A stretch of 64,000 bases of DNA, taken from assembly GCA_947651225.1 (NCBI GenBank), contig CANSYK010000005.1, positions 31,638-95,637 on the forward strand, given 5' to 3'. The notes under the pieces are model-generated. The model was not told where the DNA came from. It searched no databases and saw nothing but the letters and a program-made list of their open reading frames with translations. The position numbers and the translations under genes were made by a program. The first letter of the stretch is position 1; every line of letters begins with the position of its first letter. The DNA is from an uncultured bacterium. GTDB taxonomy: Bacteria; Bacillota; Clostridia; Lachnospirales; Lachnospiraceae. This document shows, in pieces, positions 26,653-36,020 of the stretch.

Positions 26653-29043
26653 TTATTTATTGTCGATTCTGCGATATAATACACGAATTGAATTTAATAC
26701 ACAGAGCATAGCAACACCGGAATCTGCAAAAACTGCCATCCACATAGAAGCAATTCCGCAAAGTCCCATAACCATAACTGCTGCTTTAACTGCAAGGGCA
26801 AACACCACATTTTCTCTTGCAATACGATTCGTTACTCTGGCTATTTTAAAACTTTCTACTAAGGCTGTCAACCGTGAGGTCATAAAAACAACATCCGCCG
26901 CTTCAATTGCTGCATCTGCCCCGCTTCCCATTGCCGCACCCACATCGGCGCCCGCAAGTACAGGGGCATCATTAATCCCATCCCCAATAAACATAACCGA
27001 ACCATGGTTTTCTCTAATTTTCCCCAGATTGTTCAGTTTATCCTCTGGCATCTGACGTGCAAATACTTCCTGAATTCCTGTTGCCTGCTGAACTGCCTGT
27101 GCATTCTTTTCTGTATCTCCTGTTAACATCACAGTATACAATCCCTGCTTTTTCATTTCCCAAATAGCATCTTTGGAATCTGGTTTTATCCTGTCATTAA
27201 TCAGCAGACACCCGGCATATTTCTGGTTTACTGCCACAAAAACTTCCGTTCCCGCATTCTGCATATCTTTGTCAGAAATCGCAATTCCATGGCGATCCAA
27301 AAGTTTTTTATTTCCACATAATATTATTCCCTCTTCTGTTACAGCCTCCATTCCTTCTCCAGATACTTCCTGAATATTTTCTATCATGTTCAACGCAATA
27401 TTGCGTATTGCCGCTTCTTCCCTGATGCTTGCCGCAATCGGATGGGTTGAACTGCTTTCTGCGCTGGCTGCCCAGGCTAAAATCTGCTCCTGTGTAAAAC
27501 CTTCCGCTGCCTTTACTGACTCTACTTTAAAATTTCCCTCAGTAATTGTTCCTGTCTTATCCATAATAATGGCTTTTACTCCTGCAAGCATTTCTAAAGA
27601 AGCACCGCCTTTAAAAAGAATTCCCATTTTAGAGCCTGCGCCAATTCCCGCAAAAAATGCTAATGGAACACTTAAAACAAGCGCACATGGACAACTGATA
27701 ATCAGAAAAGATAACGCAGTATAAATCCATTGTGACCAGTTTCCTGTAATCAGGGAAGGAATAATGGCTGTTCCCAATGCCAATATAACAACAAACGGTG
27801 TATAAATCCTTGCAAATTTGGTAATAAAACGGTCCATTTTCGGCTTGGAAGCAGCAGCATTTTCCACCGCCTCTAAAATCCTTGTTACCATTGAATCTTC
27901 TAACAACTTATCTACCTGTAAATAAAGCACCCCAGAAGTATTGACACAGCCAGAAAAAATCTGGCCTCCCTCTTTTACAGCCACAGGAACCGGTTCGCCT
28001 GTAACCGCAGAGGTGTCAATCCTGCTCTCTCCTCTAAGAACCGTGCCATCTAAAGGGATTCTGTCTCCTGGACGTATTTCAATACAATCTCCAATCAAAA
28101 TTTCCCCTGGACTTACCTCTGTTACTTCGCCCTCTTTATAGAGGCGCACCATTTCCGGCCGCATATCGACTGCTTCCATAATCTGCTTTCGGCTTTTATT
28201 TACTGCTACATCTTCAAAAAATTCACCAATTTGGTAAAACAACATAACACCGACTGCTTCCGCAAAATCTCCAATAACAAATGCACCAATTGTTGCAATC
28301 GTCATTAAAAAGTTTTCATCAAACACTTTACCCCGAAACATATTTCTGACTGCTGTTACCACAACCTCCATACCCAGAACAACATATGCTGCCACAAAAC
28401 AAATTGCTCCCAGATATGGTACATTCTGCACAAAATGTTCTAATAACATTGCAATTCCAAATAAAACCGCCCCAGACAAAAGTGTAACTGCCTCTTTACT
28501 TTTCCACCATACATCATCGTAACTTTCTGCCTCATAAACAACATCATGATGGTGATCATGGTCGTGATGTTGCCCGTGGCTGCAACTGCAGATTTCTTCG
28601 TGTTCCTGGTGATGCCCATGGTTGCGATGATGCCCATGCCCACAATCGCAACCTTCCTCATGGCCATGGTGATGCTCATGCCCACAATTACAACCTTCCT
28701 CATGGTCATGATGATGCTCATGGTTGTGATGATGCCCATGCCCACAATTACAACTTTCCTCGTGTTCATGGTGATGCTCATGATGATGCTCATGCCCATG
28801 AGATCCACTCCCTGTATTTCTCTTTCTGGATAATGGCCCAATTTTCGTTCCTGGCTCCATTTTATCTGCTAGCTGTTGAAGTTCTGGAAGTACTTCATCT
28901 GGGTTTTCTGCCACAACAAGCAGCTGTTGTGTCGCAAAAGTCAAAACCACATCCTCTACCTGTGGAAGTTCATTCATTTTGCTTTCTAATTTTGCTGCGC
29001 AGTTTGCACAGTCAATCCCTGTAATAGAATATTTCTTTTTCAA
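26653..29043 (-). CDS. Zinc/cadmium/lead P1B-type ATPase with long His/Cys-rich tract
   Basis: A 796-residue metal exporter. I place the start at a TTG (29043) because AGGGGG lies 8 bases upstream. An N-terminal HMA domain carries GIDCANC (C12-x-x-C15). Between about residues 80 and 190 lies a tract of alternating HGH/HEH runs with four CxC motifs (two CNC, CDC, CSC). Catalytic motifs are TGEPVP, SCPCALVLS in the sixth membrane helix, DKTGTITEG and GDGINDAPVL. FADSGVAMLC near the C-terminus is the DxG mark of Zn/Cd/Pb pumps. It should export divalent metals. An ArsR-type operator lies in its promoter. Confidence 0.93.
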   Translation of the reverse strand: MKKKYSITGIDCANCAAKLESKMNELPQVEDVVLTFATQQLLVVAENPDEVLPELQQLADKMEPGTKIGPLSRKRNTGSGSHGHEHHHEHHHEHEESCNCGHGHHHNHEHHHDHEEGCNCGHEHHHGHEEGCDCGHGHHRNHGHHQEHEEICSCSHGQHHDHDHHHDVVYEAESYDDVWWKSKEAVTLLSGAVLFGIAMLLEHFVQNVPYLGAICFVAAYVVLGMEVVVTAVRNMFRGKVFDENFLMTIATIGAFVIGDFAEAVGVMLFYQIGEFFEDVAVNKSRKQIMEAVDMRPEMVRLYKEGEVTEVSPGEILIGDCIEIRPGDRIPLDGTVLRGESRIDTSAVTGEPVPVAVKEGGQIFSGCVNTSGVLYLQVDKLLEDSMVTRILEAVENAAASKPKMDRFITKFARIYTPFVVILALGTAIIPSLITGNWSQWIYTALSFLIISCPCALVLSVPLAFFAGIGAGSKMGILFKGGASLEMLAGVKAIIMDKTGTITEGNFKVESVKAAEGFTQEQILAWAASAESSSTHPIAASIREEAAIRNIALNMIENIQEVSGEGMEAVTEEGIILCGNKKLLDRHGIAISDKDMQNAGTEVFVAVNQKYAGCLLINDRIKPDSKDAIWEMKKQGLYTVMLTGDTEKNAQAVQQATGIQEVFARQMPEDKLNNLGKIRENHGSVMFIGDGINDAPVLAGADVGAAMGSGADAAIEAADVVFMTSRLTALVESFKIARVTNRIARENVVFALAVKAAVMVMGLCGIASMWMAVFADSGVAMLCVLNSIRVLYRRIDNK

Positions 29044-29148
29044 ACAAAATACCCCCTGTTCTCGTATAACGCAAGCCAACTATAAAACCACTTGCAGCTG
29101 TAATTCGTAATAATGATTTTTCCATTCTGAAAACGGTTTTCAATTTAC

Positions 29149-29180
29149 TTGCTCATATGAACAAGCATTCATATGAGCAA
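29149..29180. promoter_or_regulatory. ArsR/SmtB-type operator at the metal ATPase promoter
   Basis: TTGCTCATATGAA and its exact complement TTCATATGAGCAA are separated by six bases. The core ATATGAAC...TTCATAT follows the 12-2-12 style of SmtB/CzrA operators. It lies immediately downstream of a -10 box, where a bound repressor would block the ATPase promoter. Confidence 0.75.
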
Positions 29181-29184
29181 CATT

Positions 29185-29213
29185 AATATACCACATGACA
29201 ACGAAAAATACAA
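29185..29213 (-). promoter_or_regulatory. Promoter of the metal ATPase
   Basis: On the minus strand TTGTAT (29208-29213), 17 bases and TATATT (29185-29190). The operator starts about five bases after the -10. Confidence 0.6.
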
Positions 29214-29234
29214 TCACTTTTTATTGTCATGTGG
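29191..29234. terminator. 11-bp inverted repeat after the Nudix gene
   Basis: CCACATGACAA and TTGTCATGTGG flank a 22-base AT-rich loop just after the Nudix stop. It probably ends that transcript; because it also spans the ATPase promoter spacer it could instead be a second operator. Confidence 0.5.
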
Positions 29235-29236
29235 CA

Positions 29237-29746
29237 TTAAATTGTACTTACAAATTCCTCCAGCCTTTTCCTCCGTGCAGGTACAAATTGGTTAGATTCC
29301 AAAATTGTCATAAATTCTTCTTTTTTCACCCACTTATAAGCAACCGTTTCTCCCTTTTGCAGAACAACACTGTCCTTTTCCATATCTGTTACCGTCAAAT
29401 AACCTTTATAGATTGCACTACGAGTTACAACCGTGTATTTGGGGGTAAATATTTCTGCAACAATTCCTGTTTCCTCCAGCAATTTTCTTTGTGCACCTTC
29501 CTCAAAGGATTCACCTTTCAACACAGAACCACCCGCCCCACTCTCCCAAAAACCAGGATAATGCTGCTTGCCATAATCTCTTTGCATAAGCAGAATTGAA
29601 CCGTCTTTATGCATCACAAAAACTTCTGCCACAACATGTCTGTACTCCTCTGGTATACGCTGTCCTTTCAGCAAATCCTTTCCAGCATATGTTCCATCTG
29701 GATAATAGGCATCCCAAACTTCCTGTGCAGCTTTTAATTCTTCCAT
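29237..29746 (-). CDS. Nudix hydrolase
   Basis: A 169-residue Nudix protein. VFVMHKDGSILLMQRDYGKQ leads into the Nudix box GGSVLKGESFEEGAQRKLLE then ETGI. The usual REUxEE reads RKLLEE, so the first Glu is Lys while the metal-binding EE pair stays. The substrate would be a nucleoside diphosphate derivative or an isopentenyl-type diphosphate. The chosen ATG (29746) lies in MEELKAAQEVWDAYY; upstream the frame continues into the tail of a broken channel gene, so the two may be fused or simply read in the same frame. Confidence 0.7.
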   Translation of the reverse strand: MEELKAAQEVWDAYYPDGTYAGKDLLKGQRIPEEYRHVVAEVFVMHKDGSILLMQRDYGKQHYPGFWESGAGGSVLKGESFEEGAQRKLLEETGIVAEIFTPKYTVVTRSAIYKGYLTVTDMEKDSVVLQKGETVAYKWVKKEEFMTILESNQFVPARRKRLEEFVSTI

Positions 29747-30330
29747 ATACCCTGCTGTAATAATACCCGATGGCAGCGCAATCACAGCTATCCCAAATAA
29801 AGATGAAATAATTGTAACAACCCGGCCTATTACTGTCACAGGATATAAATCACCAGTACATAAGATATTACTAATATACAAACTGCTGTTAGAGCTTCTT
29901 TCTGTTTACGGAAAACTATGCTGATTCTGGCAAAGCTCCTGGAATAACGCAGTAGTTTAAATACCCGGAACACCCGAAACGTCCGTGGCAGACGAAATAT
30001 TTTTAACAGCCGAAATCCATTGGTCATTCCAAAAATAGAAGGAAGAATTGCCGCCAGATCAATCAGCGCCATAGGCATAAATGGATATATCAGAAAAGAC
30101 CAGTTCTTTTTTCCAAGTTTATAATCTGCTGTCAGCAGGCGCAGTATGTAATCAATAATGAAAATAACAGCCGTAATACTGTCAATCCAAATGCCCACCG
30201 TTCCTGGTGATTTTACTGTCAAAGGAAAAATACTAAGTACAATCGTAAACAATATAAACCAGTCGTAAAACAGACTTAACCTGTCATTGTCTTTCGATAA
30301 TTCAATAATTTGATAAATACGTTTCCTCAT
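29747..30330 (-). pseudogene. Voltage-gated ion channel with deleted pore
   Basis: The upstream part encodes four transmembrane segments of a Kv-type channel, with an S4 containing Arg at every third position (RLPRTFRVFRVFKLLR), and stops in S5 (29836). The downstream part, in another frame, supplies GDLYPVTVIGRVV and the S6 helix ending AGYMEEL. The rest of S5, the pore helix and most of the TVGYG selectivity filter, roughly 45-50 residues, are absent and the frame changes at the join near 29850-29880. The product cannot form a normal potassium pore. The ATG at 30330 has AGGAG upstream; a TTG just before it is also possible. Confidence 0.75.
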
Positions 30331-30367
30331 CAAAATTTTACGCTCCTGAAAAATTTCTTCGGGTATA

Positions 30368-30715
30368 TTATTCCTCCACATGTTCCATGCCCTGACTTAA
30401 TATTGTAAAAACATGCTCATCTGCAAGTGTATACAGGGCAGTTTTCCCTTCTTTACGGTACTTCACAAGACGGTTCTGCTTCAAGACACGAAGCTGATGT
30501 GAAATAGCGCTCTGTGTCATATTCAGCAGATTTGCAATATCATACACACACATTTCATTTTCATAAAGCACATACAAAATCTTAATCCGGGTAGAATCTC
30601 CAAATACTTTAAAAAGATCTGCCAGCTCATACAGTTCATCTTCCATTGGCATCTTCTCTTCAATCTCTTTTGCCGTATTTGCATCAATTGTCATATAGTC
30701 ATTCGTTTTATCCAA
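30368..30715 (-). CDS. ArsR/SmtB-family zinc-type repressor
   Basis: A 115-residue winged-helix regulator: LADLFKVFGDSTRIKILYVL, the recognition helix NMTQSAISHQLRVLKQ, and a wing RKEGKTALYTL. The last helix reads DEHVFTILSQGMEHVEE, an exact D-x-H-x10-H-x2-E alpha-5 metal site as in zinc sensors SmtB and CzrA. The N-terminal ELCVCD site is reduced to EMCVYD. It should release DNA when zinc rises. The likely target is the operator at 29149-29180 before the His-rich ATPase gene, two genes downstream. Confidence 0.88.
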   Translation of the reverse strand: MDKTNDYMTIDANTAKEIEEKMPMEDELYELADLFKVFGDSTRIKILYVLYENEMCVYDIANLLNMTQSAISHQLRVLKQNRLVKYRKEGKTALYTLADEHVFTILSQGMEHVEE

Positions 30716-30745
30716 AACTTTTTCCTTTCCTATAGCAGGTTAGCT

Positions 30746-31708
30746 CTATGGAACTTCTGCCCCACAGCGTTTCAGGCCTTCTCGTGGAATATTTTGAGAT
30801 GTACGGATATCCAGAATACTTTCCGTTTCCGTTGCCGCATTCTGATACCAGAGTATCGCTTCCTCCAAATCGCCGGATTCTTCGTAAAAAATCCCCAGTT
30901 CACAACAGATTTCTGCACAGGAAGTGGTCACAGCATCTTTTAACGCAAATCCAAAAAACTTTGGAAGATTACCCACAATCCGATACGCCTTTGCCAAAAC
31001 GCACATCGCTTCCTTTACCTCATCCATACTTCTGCCATCTTCTGAAAGCGTCTTTTCAAATACAGGAACCGCTTTTGTAAAATCACTATCTTTTCCTGAC
31101 CGATAAAGCTCCATAGCATACATATGATGCAATTTCTGTGAAAAATAGTCTTCTTTTAGCCCTGCCTGCAAAAGAGCCTGTAAGTCACGCCCGGCATGAT
31201 TACTTTCCGGTTGATGAATAATCTCAATCTGGCTGTCGTATACAATAGGATCTGTCCGCAATGTCTCATGGATTGGATCAACCCAGGTAAAATGACGCAG
31301 CCGACGATACAGCTTTGGACGATACTCTTTCTCAAAATTGTAAACCGTATTGTACTCTCCTGTTGTACAATAAAGCATCTGCACAATCTCAATCTCCGAA
31401 AGCAAAATCGACTTTAACTGCAAAAGTTTTTCCTGATTTTCCTGATCCAGATATTCATCTGCGTCTGCTATATAAATATACTCTTTTGTAGCTTTTGCAG
31501 ATGCAAAATTTCTGGCATCTGCAAAGCTTCCAGTCCATTCAAAATCATACACCTGCTCTGTATACCGTAGAGCAATCTCTTTTGTGGCATCAGCAGAACC
31601 TGTATCTACAATAATAATTTCGTCCACAATAGGCGCCAGGCTATCCAGACAACGGGCAAGCACCCCTTCTTCATTTTTAACAATCATACACAAACTGATG
31701 CTTATCAT
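30746..31708 (-). CDS. Family 2 glycosyltransferase with TPR-like tail
   Basis: A 320-residue protein opening MISISLCMIVKNEEGVLARC, with IVDTGSADATKEI and the metal-binding IADADEYLD. The C-terminal half is helical and resembles tetratricopeptide repeats (GIFYEESGDLEEAILWYQNA). This is the GT2_TPR class, which often glycosylates surface proteins. It resembles the glycosyltransferase at 46145-47218. The ATG at 31708 has GGGAGG 10 bases upstream. The acceptor is unknown. Confidence 0.85.
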   Translation of the reverse strand: MISISLCMIVKNEEGVLARCLDSLAPIVDEIIIVDTGSADATKEIALRYTEQVYDFEWTGSFADARNFASAKATKEYIYIADADEYLDQENQEKLLQLKSILLSEIEIVQMLYCTTGEYNTVYNFEKEYRPKLYRRLRHFTWVDPIHETLRTDPIVYDSQIEIIHQPESNHAGRDLQALLQAGLKEDYFSQKLHHMYAMELYRSGKDSDFTKAVPVFEKTLSEDGRSMDEVKEAMCVLAKAYRIVGNLPKFFGFALKDAVTTSCAEICCELGIFYEESGDLEEAILWYQNAATETESILDIRTSQNIPREGLKRCGAEVP

Positions 31709-31746
31709 CGTACAGTTTCCTCCCATTTCCTACAATTTCCCTGCTG

Positions 31747-34503
31747 CTATTCTTCGGCATTATCATCTGGAACATTATCATCTGGAACATTATCATCTGG
31801 AGCATCATCATCGGGGTCATCATCTGGCACATCATCTCCTGGGTCATTATTGTCCGGCACATCGTCTGGAACATCATCTCCCGGATCATCAATCACCGGC
31901 TCCGGCGTTGGTTTTTCTGTTTTCTCTGGCTCCTCCGTTGGCTCTGGAGTTTCATTAAGGAATTTTTCTGGTTTTTCTGTGACTTCTGGTTCCTCTGTTG
32001 TCTCATTTATCGAATCATCATAATCATAATCGTCCTTTTTCTTCCCTGAAGACTCCTCATAACCGATGAACTCTTTCCGTTCCAGATTTTGATGGATTTC
32101 CTCCATAAAGGTACGCCAGATGGTTAATGGATACGTATTTCCATAGAGAGTACTAAGCGTTTTTGGTGAATCATAACCAACCCATACAGACAATGTATAA
32201 TATGGCGTAAAACCACAAAACCATCCGTCCTTCTTATCACTTGTTGTTCCAGTTTTACCAGCACATGGCATATTCGTCAGCCCTTTACCCGCTGCTGTTC
32301 CACGAATCAATACCCCCGTTAAAATATCTGTCATGGTACGTGCTGCATTTTCCTCATAAATCTGTCTCTGATCACGTTCTGTCAGATTACTGATTACTAC
32401 TTTATCATTTCCATCCAATATTTTCTTGATGCAAGTTGGTTCACGGTAAACACCATCATTTTCAATAGTCGCAAAACCAGATGCCATTTCAACAGTACTT
32501 GCCCCATTTGTCAGGCCACCTAAAGATGCCGCTGGATAATAATCATTCGCTACAATCTGACTGAATCCCATTTTCTTAACATAAGAAAGTCCAACCTTAG
32601 GCGACAATTCTTCAAACAACTTCCATGCAACAACATTTTTAGACTTTTCAACTGCTGTCCTCAATGGGATTTTTCCGGCATAGGTGCCATCTGAATTGTG
32701 CGGCCCGTCCTCAAAATAGGTATCATCTACAATTGTATTTGGTGTATATCCTCTCTCTAACTGAGGGGTATAAACAACTAATGGCTTAAAGGAACTTCCT
32801 GGCTGTCGGTAACTTTGGAATGCGCGATTTAAGGTATATCCTACTGTATCCTTCTGCTTTCTGCCTCCGACAATTGCTACAACAAAGCCTGTTTCATTGT
32901 CAATACAGGTTGCTGCACCCTGCAGTGTATAAATTCCTTCTTTTGTTTTTTCTTTAAACTCTGATAATGTCTGGTTTACTGCCTTTTGAAGCTTTTTCTG
33001 CTTGGATGAGCTTAAGCTTGTATAAATCTGATATCCGCCTGTATACAGGGCACTATGACATTCTTCATACATCGTATTATATTCTTCTTTATACTTCTCT
33101 TCCTCTTCCTCTGATGAAAACTCATACTGGAACTCAAATCCCTTTTTCTTCATCAGTTCCTTTGTTGCACAGGTAATCGCATATGTCGTCATATAATCCT
33201 GTGTCTTAATTGCCTCCGCAGGCTTTAAAACAATCTCCTCATAGACAGCATCACTATACTCCGCAGCACTGATTTTGCCCGCTTCTAATAACTGATTCAG
33301 AACACGCTCTTTTCTACTCTGTGTATGGTCAAAATGCTGTAAAGGATCATAATAAGTTGGAATATTCGGTATTGCACACAAAAATGCAATCTCTGGCAAA
33401 CTCAGCTCCTTTACTGACCTGCTAAAATATGCCTTACTTGCCGCCTCAATTCCAAAATGAGCATTGGCAAAACAGATATTATTCAAATAAAATTCCATAA
33501 TTTCATCTTTTGTATATTTCCGTTCCATTTCGATTGCAATAAACATCTCACGAATTTTACGTTCTTCTGTCTGCTCATTGGACAAAAAAACATTTTTTGC
33601 AAGCTGCTGCGTAATTGTACTTCCGCCTCGTGTAATGCTATCGTCTCCCATCAATTTTCCTTTTACATAAAGGAATCCCGCTTTTGCAGTAGAAAGGAAA
33701 TTAATACCCGAATGTTCATAGAAGTCTCTGTCCTCCGTTGCAACCATACAGTCAATAGCCGCCTGCGGAATCTCATCAAAACTAATATAATCCGTATCCT
33801 TATCTCCTTTTAACCGTGCAATCGGCTTCTTATTTGCCGCATAGATAAAACTGGTTTCCGAAGCACGAAAAGTATCCTTGCTTGATTGCTCCACTAATTG
33901 CTTGGCTTCTCTTTTCCAACGTAACAGATCATCTCCGAATTTGAAGTAAAATACTACCAGCACCCCAAGAATCGCTAACAACATAATTAAAAAAAAGATT
34001 TTAATAAACAAGCGAAGCTTTTTAAATTTCTTTGGCTTCTTTCCTTTCTTTCTCTTTTTGGAACCCTTTCCGGAATCCGGCGCATTTGTATTATTACTTC
34101 CCCCTGTATTATTTACAGCGCTATTATTTACTGTATCCTGACCTGCCGCACTTCTGCCCGTTGCGTTACGGCCTGTCGCATTCCTGCCCGCTGCGGTACG
34201 CCCTGCCGCACTTCCTGTGCTCCGCCCAGTTGTGGTACGTCCTGTAGCGCTTCGGGTTCCTTGTCCCGATGATGTGCGGCCCTGAGCACCTCCTGTTCTC
34301 TGCCTTGCCGTGCGTTGTATCGTACTTCCTGCCCTCTGCGCTCCACGGGCTGATGCACTATTAGAACGGCTTGTTGTATTGCTTCTTCCAGTCCTTGACT
34401 GGCCTCTTCTACTACTTCCCTGGGATTCTTTCCACTGTCTGTCTAACTCTTCCATACTTGGAATATTATACATAGGTTCAAATTTATTTCTGTCATCACT
34501 CAT
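31747..34503 (-). CDS. Class A penicillin-binding protein (PBP1A type)
   Basis: A 918-residue bifunctional peptidoglycan synthase. ATG 34503 has GGAGG 7 bases upstream. The cytoplasmic head (about 130 residues) is an Arg/Thr/Ser/Gly-rich low-complexity region with GRNATGR-like repeats. It is followed by a membrane anchor, a GT51 transglycosylase domain (EDRDFYEHSGI, RGGSTITQQLAKN, RKIREMFIAIE) and a transpeptidase domain with GSSFKPL, KSKN and AGKTGTT. The C-terminus is an acidic Asp/Pro/Glu-rich tail with DDVPDD and DDNVPDDN repeats. Both low-complexity ends vary rapidly in relatives. Confidence 0.95.
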   Translation of the reverse strand: MSDDRNKFEPMYNIPSMEELDRQWKESQGSSRRGQSRTGRSNTTSRSNSASARGAQRAGSTIQRTARQRTGGAQGRTSSGQGTRSATGRTTTGRSTGSAAGRTAAGRNATGRNATGRSAAGQDTVNNSAVNNTGGSNNTNAPDSGKGSKKRKKGKKPKKFKKLRLFIKIFFLIMLLAILGVLVVFYFKFGDDLLRWKREAKQLVEQSSKDTFRASETSFIYAANKKPIARLKGDKDTDYISFDEIPQAAIDCMVATEDRDFYEHSGINFLSTAKAGFLYVKGKLMGDDSITRGGSTITQQLAKNVFLSNEQTEERKIREMFIAIEMERKYTKDEIMEFYLNNICFANAHFGIEAASKAYFSRSVKELSLPEIAFLCAIPNIPTYYDPLQHFDHTQSRKERVLNQLLEAGKISAAEYSDAVYEEIVLKPAEAIKTQDYMTTYAITCATKELMKKKGFEFQYEFSSEEEEEKYKEEYNTMYEECHSALYTGGYQIYTSLSSSKQKKLQKAVNQTLSEFKEKTKEGIYTLQGAATCIDNETGFVVAIVGGRKQKDTVGYTLNRAFQSYRQPGSSFKPLVVYTPQLERGYTPNTIVDDTYFEDGPHNSDGTYAGKIPLRTAVEKSKNVVAWKLFEELSPKVGLSYVKKMGFSQIVANDYYPAASLGGLTNGASTVEMASGFATIENDGVYREPTCIKKILDGNDKVVISNLTERDQRQIYEENAARTMTDILTGVLIRGTAAGKGLTNMPCAGKTGTTSDKKDGWFCGFTPYYTLSVWVGYDSPKTLSTLYGNTYPLTIWRTFMEEIHQNLERKEFIGYEESSGKKKDDYDYDDSINETTEEPEVTEKPEKFLNETPEPTEEPEKTEKPTPEPVIDDPGDDVPDDVPDNNDPGDDVPDDDPDDDAPDDNVPDDNVPDDNAEE

Positions 34504-34603
34504 GTTAATACCTCCATAACCCACTCTTTCACTCATCTCATTGTACCATATCATAGCATATTTTTCGCTAAACTGGCAATACTGTCAAATATAAAGAAAT
34601 AAT

Positions 34604-34624
34604 GAACCGTGAATAGTAGTTACT
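34604..34624. repeat. Half copy of the GTTACTATT repeat
   Basis: GAACCGTGAATAGTAGTTAC matches one arm of copies A and B, placed in the divergent gap between the PBP1A and spoIIR genes. Confidence 0.4.
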
Positions 34625-34642
34625 AAAAAAGGAGGCGTACAT

Positions 34643-35458
34643 ATGTACAAAAAATCTACATCTATAAACAAAAAAGACATTTTGCAAAAACGCTGGGTAC
34701 TCTTAGAGCGAATCCCAACCATATTGACACCAAAAATTTTAATGCTATTTTTCCTCTATTCCGTAGCTTTTACTCTCTTTTTAATTGGATTAAAGCTCTT
34801 TTTTCTGGAACAGAAAGCAGCTGGACAATCCCCTGATTCAGCAGAAACTTCTATGGAAGCATCCGGCGCCAAAGAAATAGTGTATTCTAAGGAAAGCAGT
34901 ACACAAATTCAGGAAAACATTGCAAAAAACATTATCCGCCTTCACGTAATTGCCAACAGTGATTCCGATATTGATCAGCAGCTCAAACTTGCCGTGCGAG
35001 ATGAAATCATTAGTTCTTTACAGGCATCCCTGAAAAATGCAGATTCTATTGCACAAGCTGAAGAAATCCTCCTTTCCCAACAGGAAAAAATATGCTCTTC
35101 TGCCCAAAAAGTGCTCGCTGCAAATAATCACTCTGAAACAGTAAAAGTCACATTGGAATCACGATATTTCCCGATAAAACAATATGGTGATCTAACATTT
35201 CCCGCAGGCATATATCAGGCACTTTGCATTGAAATCGGAAGAGCCCAAGGACGAAACTGGTGGTGCGTCCTCTTCCCAAGCCTCTGTTTTGTAGATGAAA
35301 CCACTGCCACAGTCCCCGAAGAATCGAAAGACAAATTAAAAGAAAATCTGTCAGAAGAAGAATATGACGCCTTATCTTCTCCTGTACCTTCTGAAGAAAA
35401 CACCAAACCAGAACTACGTTTTGGCATTCTTGACTGGATTACCGATTTAAAAAAATAG
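34643..35458 (+). CDS. spoIIR: Stage II sporulation protein R
   Basis: A 271-residue protein with an N-terminal transmembrane segment and the conserved IIRLHVIANSDSDIDQQLKL and AVRDEIISSL region, then RNWWCVLFPSLCFVD. SpoIIR is the forespore signal that crosses the septum to trigger processing of pro-sigma-E in the mother cell. AAGGAGG lies 7 bases before the ATG. I found no convincing sigma-F promoter in the short upstream gap, which is filled by a repeat fragment. Confidence 0.93.
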   Translation: MYKKSTSINKKDILQKRWVLLERIPTILTPKILMLFFLYSVAFTLFLIGLKLFFLEQKAAGQSPDSAETSMEASGAKEIVYSKESSTQIQENIAKNIIRLHVIANSDSDIDQQLKLAVRDEIISSLQASLKNADSIAQAEEILLSQQEKICSSAQKVLAANNHSETVKVTLESRYFPIKQYGDLTFPAGIYQALCIEIGRAQGRNWWCVLFPSLCFVDETTATVPEESKDKLKENLSEEEYDALSSPVPSEENTKPELRFGILDWITDLKK

Positions 35459-35543
35459 TACCCCTGCTTTTTATTATGTGTTATAATAAAAAATCGTGAG
35501 AAACGAAAAATACAACACAAAAAATCTGAAAACGGAGAATACC

Positions 35544-35996
35544 ATGAACAAAGCAAAGAACAGCAAAACAGCAGAGATTACAATATACAGCACACAGCAT
35601 GACATATCTGATGAAACAACAGAAACCCTATATACAGGGGAATACCGTTTTCTCGCTGATACGCATGTCATTTCCTATGAGGAATTTTTTCAGGAAGAAG
35701 GGAACCCTCCGGCAAAAACCACCACTTTGATTAAAATTGGTGAAGACTTTATTCATATTGCCAAAAAGGGCGCCATCACCACCCAGATGCACTTTGAACC
35801 CTTGAAGGCATACCACGGCAGTTACCAGACTCCTTTTGGTACCTTTGCGTTGTTGATTGATACAAAGCACCTTGCTGTCTGTGAACAGGAAAATGAAGTA
35901 CAAGCTGACATCAAATATTATCTCAGCCTGAATAACTGTCCTGTTTCAAGATGTATTATTCGTATTCAGATAAAAATAGAAAAGAAGAAAAAATAA
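35544..35996 (+). CDS. DUF1934 lipocalin-like protein
   Basis: A 150-residue protein starting MNKAKNSKTAEITIYS (CGGAG upstream of 35544). TTTLIKIGEDFIHIAKKGAI, TQMHFEPLKAYHGSYQTPFG and LLIDTKHLAV are typical of the DUF1934/YwiB family, a predicted beta-barrel. Its function is unknown. It follows spoIIR by 85 bases and ends in a strong bidirectional terminator. Confidence 0.8.
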   Translation: MNKAKNSKTAEITIYSTQHDISDETTETLYTGEYRFLADTHVISYEEFFQEEGNPPAKTTTLIKIGEDFIHIAKKGAITTQMHFEPLKAYHGSYQTPFGTFALLIDTKHLAVCEQENEVQADIKYYLSLNNCPVSRCIIRIQIKIEKKKK

Positions 35997-36020
35997 AAAA
36001 GCGTCTTAGACGCTTTTTTA
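35994..36020. terminator. Bidirectional terminator, 13-bp arms
   Basis: TAAAAAAGCGTCT and AGACGCTTTTTTA flank a single T. It serves both the DUF1934 gene and the converging membrane-protein gene, whose stop lies at 36018. Confidence 0.9.

Noticed and set aside
28546..28833. Plus-strand frame rich in Met, Val and Thr opposite the His-rich tract
   Set aside because: It is the reverse reading of His and Glu codons in the ATPase gene and resembles a membrane protein only by composition.
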